From positions 3,038,001 to 3,102,000 of the forward strand of contig NZ_CP040755.1 in the NCBI RefSeq assembly GCF_024585285.1: a stretch of DNA of 64,000 nucleotides, in the 5' to 3' direction. Shown piece by piece: positions 10,901 through 19,016 of this stretch (the stretch's first letter is position 1; the number at the start of each line of letters is the position of its first letter). The DNA comes from Colwellia sp. M166 (GTDB lineage Bacteria > Pseudomonadota > Gammaproteobacteria > Enterobacterales > Alteromonadaceae). Both the position numbers and the translations under genes were made by a program. The notes under the pieces are model-generated. The model saw only the letters and a list, made by a program, of their open reading frames with translations. It searched no databases and was not told where the DNA came from.

Positions 10901-11121
10901 TGACGTCTCTGACCACGTTTTTTGGTATTTTTCCATTATATTTTGAACAAAGTTTGCAAGCGCAATTTATTATACCGATGGCAATATCATTAGGCTTTGG
11001 TATTGTTTTCGCTACGGTTATCACGCTGTTTTTAATTCCAGCGCTCTATTTAATTAAAGAAGATATCGCCAACCTATTTCGTAAGGGACAAAGCTTAGAT
11101 GCCGAAACAAAACCTTATTAA
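7966..11121 (+). CDS. RND efflux transporter, inner membrane pump
   Basis: A 1051-residue proton-driven efflux pump of the AcrB/HAE1-like RND family, acting as a trimer in the inner membrane. An N-terminal membrane segment (about residues 27-45) is followed by a porter domain, a hydrophobic block with the proton-relay aspartates in MVLGIVVDDAIVIGE, a second porter and docking part, and a final membrane block with GVVVNDSLIMVDFI. The layout fits 12 membrane segments. It is translationally coupled to the adaptor by a 4-base overlap. No outer membrane factor or regulator gene is adjacent. The adaptor anchor and the pump sequence resemble uncharacterised marine RND systems more than classical AcrAB. 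Confidence 0.93.
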   Translation: MSEFSETEQENTHTGIIAWFAHNSVAANLLMVFILVSGYFSYQGINKKMFPEFNANSIQVVVPHLGAAPEEVEQSVILKVEESLEDIEGIKRITAKASEGIGVVTIELQSGYSMSEKLDEVQMQVDAITTFPEQAEKPIVTKQEFKGQVMWLSVSGSMDRRARQVMAQNIRDEIMALPSVNSAELVGNRDYEISIEVSEEKLQQYQLTFDEITLAIRSSSIDMPGGTIKTRGGDILLRAEGQAYTGHEYGDLVLRTDVDGTRLVLADIANIKDSFVEQEDFATFDDENTSSIMVQSTGDQNDLEIAAQVRGYVDEKNQQLPQGAKLTVWGDSSYYLSERLDMMIDNMLMGAFLVFIVLALFLRIKIAFWVMLGIPISFFGALLMMPLLGEWSVSINMLSLFAFIMVLGIVVDDAIVIGESAYAEIEKYGHSRDNIIRGTMRVAMPATFGVLTTIAAFTPLLFIDATFAAFFRSISIVVSFCLVFSLIESKWILPAHLAHMKYVPLTADKANILERFQMRFKDRLENFIHSIYKPLLEKALIARYNTMAIFVAILILSISLIVGAFVKLEVFPNIPSDFIQGNITMVDGSAAHQRNKAIARVEQAVKTIAEENKYEGVSFIKHKMVFTNGNTSASVLLELVKPDQRELDAYEIEKLWRDEIGEIPGSKELRFFAGTNAGGGAAIEFQLTGQNDTELEAAAEAIQAQLNSYDGVYDVRHSFSRGSQEIKLSIKPEAEVLGLTLSSLAKQVRQAFYGDEAQRIQRGRDELKVMVRYPEADRLSVSDLEEMWIRTASGEQVPFYQVANIAIGQGFSTITRINQKRSITISADIDSEKVESRKVVTEMNDDYIPEILADYPSVNYGIEGASKDQADFLSQLGFAAIGALFLIYGLIAIPTKSYSQPLVIMSVIPFGIIGAIIGHWLLGRTINMMSMFGFIALTGVVVNDSLIMVDFINKAKGSGMRMFDIVSQAGTQRFRAILLTSLTTFFGIFPLYFEQSLQAQFIIPMAISLGFGIVFATVITLFLIPALYLIKEDIANLFRKGQSLDAETKPY

Positions 11122-11191
11122 TATAGTGAAAAGTTTTCTAGATATAGGGATTTAACGACAATATAGATTGGTTTAAGTTAACCGTAGTACC

Positions 11192-11224
11192 AGCTGTATG
11201 TTATCAATTTTATAACATACAGCT
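11192..11224. repeat. Perfect 13-bp inverted repeat in convergent intergenic region
   Basis: The arms AGCTGTATGTTAT (11192-11204) and ATAACATACAGCT (11212-11224) match perfectly around a 7-nt loop. It sits between the ends of the RND gene and the DUF3530 gene. Neither strand has a clear T-tract after the stem, so it is not a textbook terminator, though it may stop or stabilise transcripts from either side. Confidence 0.6.
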
Positions 11225-11277
11225 TAGCTTGTTATGAGCTTAATAACTTTCTCATTGCTTAAGCAGCATTAACCAAA

Positions 11278-12267
11278 CTACCAGCCTACTGAGCTAAGCC
11301 AGCCTATAATTTCTTTTGCTAAGGTTTTTTTGGGGTAATATCCTGTTACCCGATTGTTTAATTGTTTTTGTCGGTAATAGACTTTCATTTCTCTTTTTGC
11401 CGAGTCTTTCCTCAGTTTTGCATTGGCAAGCACTAAGCGGTTATCGCGTTTTAAGTATAAATCGAGTATTGGGTAGTCGGTCACGGCAAGTTGTTGGGCT
11501 ATTTTATTGTTCGCTGCTATGGTTGGCATATAGCTGCTGAGCATGACTATTGCACTAGGAGTGGCAAGTAAATTTTGTTGATAAACATCGAGCAATAGAG
11601 CGGCATGACTACCTTCGGCAACGATAATGATAACTCCAGGATAGCCTTTTGCTTGTTCGATAACGGCAAGCATAATATCAGCAAGCTTTTTACTATAGCG
11701 GGTTAAACTTTCGCTGTTTTCAGTCTTGCGCTCTGCCGCTAGTAAGGCTTGTGACGGGTAATTATTAGGTTTATGGGGAGGGTGTAAGGTAATTGTGGTC
11801 CAGCCATATTTGGGGATTTCTTCGCGTAATTGGTTCAGTGCGTTAGGTGTTGCTATGCTTTGTTGCCAGTCGGGAATTAACACCATAACGCCCTTATTAA
11901 TCGCCGTTGTGTGTTTATTGGTTGCGATAAGGTATTTTTCACTACCAACAAGTAAAGAGCTAATTTCTTCTGTTGCTAAATAATGCTCAATGTCTTGTTG
12001 CTGTTGTGTAAATGCATCAATAGGTGCCTTGATAATAGCTTGATGTTGATGCGCCGCGTTATCAGATTTTGTCGAGTCAGGGTTATCTGTTACTGCTTTA
12101 CTTTCACTGCTTTTTTTGGCTTTATTGAGGTCTTCAGTATCCTTATTAGTCTTTGCGGCTTGTTCTTCTTGAGCACTGACAAACGCTAAGGATGCAGGGC
12201 TGTTTATGGCTAAGCATAAGGCAGTTAACATGACGAAGAATAATAGCGATTGTATTTTTGAGTACAT
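11278..12267 (-). CDS. DUF3530 family protein, secreted alpha/beta-hydrolase-like
   Basis: This resembles the DUF3530 family found in marine gammaproteobacteria. From the ATG at 12267 the protein is 329 residues and begins with a signal peptide (MYSKIQSLLFFVMLTALCLA). An earlier in-frame start at 12321 would add 18 residues ahead of the signal; I prefer 12267 because AGGAA lies upstream and the signal peptide then begins properly. A low-complexity Lys/Ser/Asp/Gln-rich linker (about residues 33-80) precedes a domain with GVMVLIPDWQQS, GWTTITLHPP and IIVAEGSHAALLL, like the nucleophile elbow of alpha/beta hydrolases. The substrate is unknown. It lies downstream of rluA on the same strand. Confidence 0.75.
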   Translation of the reverse strand: MYSKIQSLLFFVMLTALCLAINSPASLAFVSAQEEQAAKTNKDTEDLNKAKKSSESKAVTDNPDSTKSDNAAHQHQAIIKAPIDAFTQQQQDIEHYLATEEISSLLVGSEKYLIATNKHTTAINKGVMVLIPDWQQSIATPNALNQLREEIPKYGWTTITLHPPHKPNNYPSQALLAAERKTENSESLTRYSKKLADIMLAVIEQAKGYPGVIIIVAEGSHAALLLDVYQQNLLATPSAIVMLSSYMPTIAANNKIAQQLAVTDYPILDLYLKRDNRLVLANAKLRKDSAKREMKVYYRQKQLNNRVTGYYPKKTLAKEIIGWLSSVGW

Positions 12268-12356
12268 AAAAAGCAAGGTTCCTAAGGCAGGTGAGAAAGT
12301 ATATACACTTATTATCGACAAGAACCGTTATTTCTTTAAACTCACCGTTAATGGTT

Positions 12357-13040
12357 TTAGTCAAAAGGACAGGCTTTGGTAAACGTTAAGGTTTGCGCTG
12401 TAACAGGGTGGCTGATTTGTAGCATTTTTGCATGTAATTGCAAACGATTACTGCACGTTAGTGCCTGCTCATGAGCATAAAGTCGATCACCAAGTATCGG
12501 ATGGCCGAGAGATAACATATGCACACGCAGTTGGTGAGAACGGCCGGTTACAGGGGTTAGTTCTACCAACGTTGTGATGTGATCATCATCATTTTCACGA
12601 TAACTTAATACGCTATAGTGCGTTAGTGCGGCTTTGCCATGTTCATAGTCAACTTTTTGCTTTGGTCTGTTCGGCCAATCACAAATTAAAGGCTCTTTAA
12701 CAGAGCCTTGGCTCTCAGCAATTTTACCAAAAACTCGAGCAATATAACTTTTTTGCGTTAATCTTTTTTCAAACTGACGACTAATAGCAACATGCGCAGG
12801 TTTATTAAGGGCCATTAAAATAATACCTGATGTTGCCATGTCTAATCGATGCACCACCGTTGCACTTGGCAGGACTTTTAACACTCTGTTTTGTAAGCAG
12901 TCTTGATGCTCAGGTAAACGTCCCGGTACCGTTAATAAGCCACTGGGTTTATTTAACACCACGATATCATTGTCTTGATACACAATATCAAGATAGGGGG
13001 TCATGGGAGGCTGATAAATAAAGTCAGGGTTAGCACCCAT
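12357..13040 (-). CDS. rluA: Dual-specificity RNA pseudouridine synthase RluA
   Basis: A 227-residue enzyme that converts uridine to pseudouridine in 23S rRNA (position 746 in E. coli) and tRNA position 32. The catalytic aspartate is in HRLDMATSG. LNKPSGLLTVPGRLPEH, PLICDWPNRPKQKVDYE and TGRSHQLRVHMLSLGHPILGDRLYA match E. coli RluA by eye, and the length is nearly the same (219 in E. coli). There is no S4 domain, as expected for RluA. The neighbour rapA is also next to rluA in E. coli, which supports the name. A terminator separates it from rapA upstream, so it probably has its own promoter in 13041-13180. Confidence 0.93.
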   Translation of the reverse strand: MGANPDFIYQPPMTPYLDIVYQDNDIVVLNKPSGLLTVPGRLPEHQDCLQNRVLKVLPSATVVHRLDMATSGIILMALNKPAHVAISRQFEKRLTQKSYIARVFGKIAESQGSVKEPLICDWPNRPKQKVDYEHGKAALTHYSVLSYRENDDDHITTLVELTPVTGRSHQLRVHMLSLGHPILGDRLYAHEQALTCSNRLQLHAKMLQISHPVTAQTLTFTKACPFD

Positions 13041-13182
13041 GTTGATTTTCCTTAGAAGTTGTTGAGTCGTATTGTTGAATAGCTGACTAAATTTTTAGCT
13101 TGATCTAGATTAAAAACATAAACAGGTTAATATTAATTTAGCTTTTATCGTCAAGTTGTTATTAAGATGAAATAGTAGGGTA

Positions 13183-13228
13183 ATAAAAGCCCGATGGCTA
13201 GCTAAATGCTAGTGTTACCGGGCTTTGT
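13183..13228 (-). terminator. Rho-independent terminator after rapA
   Basis: On the minus strand the arms AAAGCCCG and CGGGCTTT (13186-13193 and 13219-13226) close a hairpin with an inner CTAGC-containing stem, followed by TTTTATT. It lies 16 bases past the rapA stop. Confidence 0.85.
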
Positions 13229-13243
13229 CATAAGTTTTTAGTG

Positions 13244-16162
13244 CTAGTTACTGACAACAATTAAGCGTACAGCTTCAAACTTAATTTGTGCTTTAGCAAT
13301 ATATTCAGCTAAAGCATTTTTTTGCATCAAAATGAAGTCAATTTCTTGCTGGCGAACACTAGGGTTTATAGCTTTTAATGCCGTTAAGCGCTGATGTTCT
13401 TCATCCATGGCGACTTGCATGCCAACTAATGCTTTTTGTTGAATAGTGGCAATTTGTTGCTCAGCATGGGCTTCTGCTTTAATCACTAGTGGCGAAACTT
13501 GGCTTTTCAGCGCTTTAACTAATTGTAAAGCCACTTGTTTCTTGACCGGTGATAACTGCTGATCTAATACTGCTTCGCTAACCTTATCGGCAAGGTCATT
13601 ACCATTCTTATCAACCAAAATACGAATAGGCGTTGTCGGTAAATAACGGCCTAATTGTAAGTTGCTTGGTGCAATAGCTTCTAAGGTAAATATACACTCT
13701 AAGAAAAATGTGCCCGCAGGTAGTGCCGGATTTTTTAATAGGCCGATGCTTGAGTTACCAATTTCATCAGATAAGACCAAATCCATAGCGCCACGCACCA
13801 TTGGATGATCCCAAGTGATCAGTTGGTAGTTTTCAACGGCTAAAGCGGTTTGACGATTAAAGGTAATCGTTGCGCCATCTTCAGGCAAACAAGGGAAGTT
13901 TGTACACAGCATATGTTCAGAAGGTTGCAATGCAATCGCGTTATCTGCTTTATCATCTTGTTGAATACCAAAAACATCCAACAATTGAAACATAAATTGT
14001 GGCAGATGAATTTGTTGATCTAATTTTTCTATTTTTTTAACTAAGGCTTGTGCTTTACCTTGACCAGAAGAGTGTAATTCTAATAACTTATCTCGGCCAT
14101 TTTCCAGGTCTTGCTTGATAGCAATATGCTTTTCATGACTTTGCTTGATCAGCTGTTCTGCCTCGTTAGAGTCCCAGCTAGCACTAAGTGCAAGGTCAAA
14201 CAAAGTATCGCCAAAGGCTTGAAAAACAGCATGACCAGTAATACAAGTGTGCTCAAAAGCATTTAAAGCCTGTTTATACCATTTAAACAATAAGCTCTGT
14301 GCTGAATCTTGAAAATATGGCACATGAATGCGGATAGTTTCAGTTTGACCAATACGGTCTAAACGGCCAATACGTTGTTCAAGTAAATCCGGGTTACGTG
14401 GTAAATCAAACAATACCAAGTGGTGAGCGAACTGGAAGTTACGGCCTTCACTACCTATTTCAGAACAGAGCAATACTTGCGCGCTATCTTCATCCTGTGC
14501 AAAGTAAGCGGCAGCGCGATCGCGTTCAAATATGCTTAAACCTTCATGGAATACCGCAGCACGCATACCTTCTTTAACACGAAGGGCTGTTTCTAAGTCA
14601 ATTGCTGTTTGGGCATGGGCACAAATAACTAATACTTTCTCTTTTTTAAGCGATTGTAATAAATCAATTAAATATTCAACGCGAGGGTCAATGTCATACC
14701 AATCTTCGTGGCTGTCTAGGCTAAATAGGGTTTCTGGAGAGAAGATAAACTTCGCTTGTGCTTGTGACTTTAAGTCTTCAGCAGTGCCAGATAACAAGAG
14801 TTCATTGATCGACTCTTGATAGGCTTCTGGCATAGCAAGTGGCGTGGCATGTAATTCACGACCTGGGAAGCCTTTAATCGTATTGCGGCTATTACGGAAC
14901 AAGATACGACCTGTACCATGACGGTCTAGCAATTGATCAAGAATGTGCTGGCGAGCATTTTTTTGCTGATCTTCTTCAGGATGATTGATTGCCGCAATAT
15001 AAGTACTAACGTCAGCTGCTTTTAACAATGTGGTTAATGTGGCGACTTGTTCGTTAGCTAATGGTTCAGTAGTAACCAAGGTATTGGCCGCATCAGCAAC
15101 TTCGGTGTAATGCTGCTCTTCTTCGGTAAACTTTTGATAATCGAAGAAACGGTCAGGATCAAGTAATCGTAAACGGGCAAAGTGACCTTCATGGCCTAAT
15201 TGATCTGGTGTTGCTGTAAGTAACAATACGCCTGGAATGGTTTGCGCTAATTGCTCAATACATTGGTATTCAATACTGGCGTTGTCTTGTTGCCAGCTCA
15301 AATGATGGGCTTCATCAACAACCATTAAGTCCCATTCTTCCTCGATAAGCGCTTCATACCAACGTGGATTTTTAGTAATAAAGCCAAGATTAACAAGTAC
15401 TAATTGTTCAGAGCTGAAAGGATTTTCGCTTTCACCTTCGTCGTTACTTGAGGTTTCTTCACAACGACTTTCATCAAAGATACTAAAGGGTAAGTTAAAG
15501 CGGCGTAACATCTCCACCAACCATTGGTGCATTAATGACTCTGGCACTATGATCAGTACGCGTTTGGCACGGCCTGTAACTAATTGTTGATGAATGATTA
15601 AACCAGCTTCAATCGTTTTACCTAGGCCAACTTCATCAGCGAGTAAAACACGTGGCGCAAAACGACTGCCGACTTCTTCAGCAATATATAATTGATGTGG
15701 GATCAAGCTAACGCGACCACCACTAAGGCCCATTAAATCTGATTGTTGTTGGCTAAATTGATGATGCAAACAATCTTTGCGTAAACGAAACCAATCAAGG
15801 CGATCAATTTGACCATTTAACAACCGATCATGAGGCTTATTAAATTTAATAAAATGATCAATCATCATTTCTTTTAGTGAACTAGCTTCTCCGGTATCTT
15901 GTCGAACACCAAAATAAGTCAGTAAATTATGGCTCTCTTCGAAAGATTCAACGGTTAGTGACCAACCTTCATGGCTTGGAATACTATCGCCAGCATTAAA
16001 TATAACTCGCGTGAGTGGTGCATTGTCTATGGCGTATTGTCTTGCATCCCCAGTTGCCGTAAACACGATAGTAACAAAACGACCTTCGACTGCGGTAACG
16101 GTACCTAGTCCTTGATCTGACTCACTATCACTAATCCAGCGCTGCCCAGGGTAAAATGTCAT
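13244..16162 (-). CDS. rapA: RNA polymerase-associated ATPase RapA
   Basis: A 972-residue Swi2/Snf2-type ATPase that binds RNA polymerase and helps recycle it after termination. The order is: N-terminal Tudor-like part (PGQRWISDSESDQGLGTV), the helicase lobe with Walker A LADEVGLGKTIEAG (about residues 175-188), the DEAH box VVDEAHHLSW, LLTATPDQLGHEGHF, a second lobe with VLICAHAQTA, SEIGSEGRNFQFAHHLVLFDLP and EQRIGRLDRIGQ, then a C-terminal spacer domain. Length equals the usual 968-972. The ATG is preceded by GGAG on the minus strand. Its pairing with rluA is conserved in enterobacteria. Confidence 0.96.
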   Translation of the reverse strand: MTFYPGQRWISDSESDQGLGTVTAVEGRFVTIVFTATGDARQYAIDNAPLTRVIFNAGDSIPSHEGWSLTVESFEESHNLLTYFGVRQDTGEASSLKEMMIDHFIKFNKPHDRLLNGQIDRLDWFRLRKDCLHHQFSQQQSDLMGLSGGRVSLIPHQLYIAEEVGSRFAPRVLLADEVGLGKTIEAGLIIHQQLVTGRAKRVLIIVPESLMHQWLVEMLRRFNLPFSIFDESRCEETSSNDEGESENPFSSEQLVLVNLGFITKNPRWYEALIEEEWDLMVVDEAHHLSWQQDNASIEYQCIEQLAQTIPGVLLLTATPDQLGHEGHFARLRLLDPDRFFDYQKFTEEEQHYTEVADAANTLVTTEPLANEQVATLTTLLKAADVSTYIAAINHPEEDQQKNARQHILDQLLDRHGTGRILFRNSRNTIKGFPGRELHATPLAMPEAYQESINELLLSGTAEDLKSQAQAKFIFSPETLFSLDSHEDWYDIDPRVEYLIDLLQSLKKEKVLVICAHAQTAIDLETALRVKEGMRAAVFHEGLSIFERDRAAAYFAQDEDSAQVLLCSEIGSEGRNFQFAHHLVLFDLPRNPDLLEQRIGRLDRIGQTETIRIHVPYFQDSAQSLLFKWYKQALNAFEHTCITGHAVFQAFGDTLFDLALSASWDSNEAEQLIKQSHEKHIAIKQDLENGRDKLLELHSSGQGKAQALVKKIEKLDQQIHLPQFMFQLLDVFGIQQDDKADNAIALQPSEHMLCTNFPCLPEDGATITFNRQTALAVENYQLITWDHPMVRGAMDLVLSDEIGNSSIGLLKNPALPAGTFFLECIFTLEAIAPSNLQLGRYLPTTPIRILVDKNGNDLADKVSEAVLDQQLSPVKKQVALQLVKALKSQVSPLVIKAEAHAEQQIATIQQKALVGMQVAMDEEHQRLTALKAINPSVRQQEIDFILMQKNALAEYIAKAQIKFEAVRLIVVSN

Positions 16163-16740
16163 AGAAAAAACTCCAATTCAATAATTCGCGTAATAAATAC
16201 ATGTCAAAAAAAAGGCGCTATAGTATCGTTAATCATAGAAGTGATCATTAAATAAATCCGGAAAAGGGCACTTTTTTTGATTAAAACTTATAGAATTGAA
16301 TTTTACTTTGGCAATCATGACCATTAGCGTTTCTGTGTGAGTTGAGTTCTAGTTAAAGTAAAAAGCCTTTACTATATTTAATGCGTTTAATTATCAGCTG
16401 TTTATAATTTTTATTCCTTAAATTCAGTACGCTGTAGTACGGAAGGCTTAACTGAGCCTTGTTAGTAATATCTATTCGCAGATAGCTGAGCTCGCTGCTG
16501 TCATTAAAATGCCATGGATGTTACTTTGTTTAATAAAGCGACTTGCTTACAGGAAAATAAACTGTCAAAGTAGTTATAAGCTTAGTAGCGCGAGCTGTTT
16601 TTATGATTGTAAGCACAATGGTAAGAACAAACAGGTAATTAAATTGTTTTTGGTTAGATGAGTTATCAACTTTTTGTGGTTTCTAGCAGCAGTTTATAAC
16701 AAGCATGCTGTGGGGCCTTCACTTGGTAAAGGACTTTCAT
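16163..16740. other. Intergenic region between rapA and phoH, no gene seen
   Basis: About 578 bases between divergent genes, AT-rich with many stops in every frame. It contains a small hairpin-forming stretch (AAGGCT...AGCCTT near 16443-16461) but no T-tract. Promoters for both genes should lie here. The only site I can place is the phoH ribosome-binding site AAAGGA at 16728-16733. Confidence 0.5.
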
Positions 16741-18120
16741 ATGACAGCAGTAAAAATTATTTATGTTTTAGATACCAATATATTACTTCACGAACCTTTC
16801 GCTTTTCTCTCCTTTAAAGAACATGATGTCGTGGTACCTATGACGGTATTAGAAGAACTCGACTCCATCAAAGACCGCCAGAAAGATGTCAGTCGTGATG
16901 CGCGAGTAGCGATCAGAGCGCTTGAAGATATTCTGGTTAATGCCTCACCTGAGCAAGTACTTGCGGGGGTTAAATTACCCCAAAATGATGAGTTACACCC
17001 CAGTGGTTGTTTGTCTATTTTTAATGATTACGCCTTAGAGGAAAGTAAGGTTAAATTGTCTTTCAATGAAAATGATAACCGCATTATTAGTTGCGCTATT
17101 TATTTGCAATCCAAAAATCCTAAAAATAAGGTTGTGCTAGTCACTAAAGATATCAACATGCGCTTAAAAGCCAAAGGAGCAGGCCTCGCTTTTGTTGAAG
17201 ACTACCGCAGTGATCAATTAATTGATGATATTAAATTTTTAACCAAAGGCTATCATCAATTTTCAGGTGATTTTTGGCAACATGTTGAGAAGTGTGAAAG
17301 TGAAACGGAAGGGCGCAATACGACTCATTATATTAAACGTGATGTTTTACCTAACCGTTACATGAATGAATATTTGATTGATGAAGGCGAACACTTTGCC
17401 GCTAAGGTGACTGGCTGGGATAATGAGAACTTAGCAATAACAGATTTGAGCCGTGAGCGCTTGATGGCAAAACAGGCTTGGGGCATTCACCCGAAAAACA
17501 TCTATCAAGGCATGGCGATGGATGCTTTACTTGATCCGACCATTGATTTAGTCATTTTGACAGGACCAGCAGGGTGCGGTAAGACTTTGTTAGCATTAGC
17601 CACAGCGTTAGAACAAGTGATAGAACGCGGGCTTTACGATAAGATTATAGTCACCCGTAGTACACCAGAAATAGCGGAATCAATTGGTTTTTTACCGGGT
17701 ACCGAAGAAGAGAAAATGGCACCTTGGCTTGCGGCGATAACCGATTCATTAGAAGTACTGCACAAACAAGATGAGAATATGAATGGCAGCCTTAATTATA
17801 TTATGGACAAAGCTAATATTCAGTTTAAGTCGGTTAACTTTATGCGTGGCCGCAGTATTCAGAACTCCTTAGTATTACTTGATGAATGTCAAAACCTTAC
17901 CGCTTCACAATTAAAGACCATTATTACCCGTTGCGGTGAAGGCACCAAGTTAGTTTGTTCAGGTAATTTGGCACAAATTGATAGTAATTATTTAACCGCA
18001 GTAACTTCAGGTTTAACTTATATTGTTGAGCGTTTTAAGGACTTTCCTGGTAGTAGTACCATCAATTTAAATGGTGTAGTACGCAGCCGATTGGCATCAT
18101 TTGCCGAAGAAAATTTATAG
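16741..18120 (+). CDS. PIN-PhoH family ATPase (PhoH2-like)
   Basis: A 459-residue cytoplasmic protein with an N-terminal PIN nuclease-like domain joined to a PhoH ATPase domain. The PIN part shows YVLDTNILLHEP, MTVLEELD, END and VTKDINMRLKA, the acidic residues expected for metal-dependent RNA cleavage. The ATPase part shows Walker A LTGPAGCGKTLLALA, RSTPEIAESIGFLPGTEEEKM and Walker B SLVLLDECQNLT. PhoH2 proteins couple RNA unwinding to cleavage. The ATG at 16741 is chosen because AAAGGA lies 7 bases before it; an upstream in-frame ATG at 16705 would add 12 residues with no clear ribosome site. A strong terminator follows. Confidence 0.9.
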   Translation: MTAVKIIYVLDTNILLHEPFAFLSFKEHDVVVPMTVLEELDSIKDRQKDVSRDARVAIRALEDILVNASPEQVLAGVKLPQNDELHPSGCLSIFNDYALEESKVKLSFNENDNRIISCAIYLQSKNPKNKVVLVTKDINMRLKAKGAGLAFVEDYRSDQLIDDIKFLTKGYHQFSGDFWQHVEKCESETEGRNTTHYIKRDVLPNRYMNEYLIDEGEHFAAKVTGWDNENLAITDLSRERLMAKQAWGIHPKNIYQGMAMDALLDPTIDLVILTGPAGCGKTLLALATALEQVIERGLYDKIIVTRSTPEIAESIGFLPGTEEEKMAPWLAAITDSLEVLHKQDENMNGSLNYIMDKANIQFKSVNFMRGRSIQNSLVLLDECQNLTASQLKTIITRCGEGTKLVCSGNLAQIDSNYLTAVTSGLTYIVERFKDFPGSSTINLNGVVRSRLASFAEENL

Positions 18121-18200
18121 TGAAAATTTATATTAATGTGTTCACTAGGCAAGTGCTCTACGTTTCCCGCTGATTGTCTAGATAATATAGCATTCAGTCT

Positions 18201-18256
18201 AAAAACCCCGGCTACGAATTAACAGCTTGTACTGTCAATTCGTAGTCGGGTTTTTT
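18201..18256 (+). terminator. Strong rho-independent terminator after phoH
   Basis: A long hairpin with arms AAAAACCCCGGCTACGAATT (18201-18220) and AATTCGTAGTCGGGTTTTTT, one mismatch-type position, and a final T6. The A-rich left arm means it could also work on the other strand. Confidence 0.9.
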
Positions 18257-18272
18257 GAATTAAGTAGTAGTG

Positions 18273-18542
18273 ATAGCAACTTTACTAAGTTTCTTCCCAC
18301 TCAGTGAAATTTAAAAGCTTTAGCGGCACAGGTTCACAGCCCCAGACTGAACCTAAGCACCAACATCCATGTTGGCAAGGCATTAGTTGAAGATAATGGT
18401 TATTCTCGATAACTGCTCCTGCGTTGCTCTAATGACTCATGCCCCTGTGAGAACCTTATAGAAATCAATAGCATGGCCTGTAATGTTTTTAAAATCACCC
18501 TTGGTAAGCGCTGAGTAGGAACAAACTTAATAAACTTGGTAT
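18273..18542 (-). repeat. Dispersed repeat with ATACCAA-type inverted ends, copy A
   Basis: This is a relative of the repeat at 54021-54269, in opposite orientation. The left end ATAGCAACTTTACTAAG and right end CTTAATAAACTTGGTAT are imperfect inverted repeats. Inside it shares AAAGCTTTAGCGGCACAGG, TTCACAG...AGACTGAACCTAAG and AACATCCATGTTGG with the other copies. It has no coding capacity. It looks like a non-autonomous, MITE-like element. Confidence 0.75.
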
Positions 18543-18662
18543 TAGGTATGTTAGTTTATTATATTTTTTTGAATATGAAGTTATAATAGATTGATTTAAT
18601 AGTGTTATATTTTTTTTATGTGAGTGTGAAAAGTGTGTTTATTTGATTTTAATCCGATTTAG

Positions 18663-18926
18663 GAAGTATTATCTTGTTCTTTATTTAGTTATGCTGATGG
18701 AAACATAGCAGCGCAAGGATAGCAAAAATCTACGCTTTGCGCAGGCAGTCATGGGCAAACTGGTATGGCTAGGAATCAACAATATCCAAACCTTGCCGGA
18801 CAAAAAGCTGTTTATTTAATATCCGCATTAAGCAGTTATAAAACAGGGCAACGCAAGGGTGGACAATCCGCAGTGATGTACGGTACGGTTGCAAGCTTAA
18901 CTGAGAAAAATATTGAATATTTATAA
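18663..18926 (+). pseudogene. Decayed class I cytochrome c gene
   Basis: In frame with the stop at 18924-18926 the sequence reads a signal-peptide-like end (LSCSLFSYADGN), then STLCAGSHGQTGMARNQQYP, NLAGQKAVYLISALSSYKTG and QRKGG...MYGTVASLTEKNIEYL. That is the cytochrome c4/c5-type pattern CxxCHG...YPNLAGQ...YL..L..YK.G.R. It is broken: the haem motif CxxCH has become CAGSH (second Cys to Ser), an in-frame TAG stands at 18720-18722, another TAG at 18660 cuts off the signal start, and no start codon fits. It lies just downstream of the regulator of the idr-like cluster. It may be the remains of an electron carrier; that link is inference. Confidence 0.75.
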
Positions 18927-19016
18927 CCGCTTATTTAAATTCATTAGAGGCAAAAAAATAGCAGTAAATAGTTTGATTGTTTATATGCCATTCAATAAGT
19001 CTATGTTTACAATAGC

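Noticed and set aside
13244..16162. A restriction or phage defence helicase
   Set aside because: Full length, motifs and the rluA neighbour show RapA; no methylase or nuclease genes are present.
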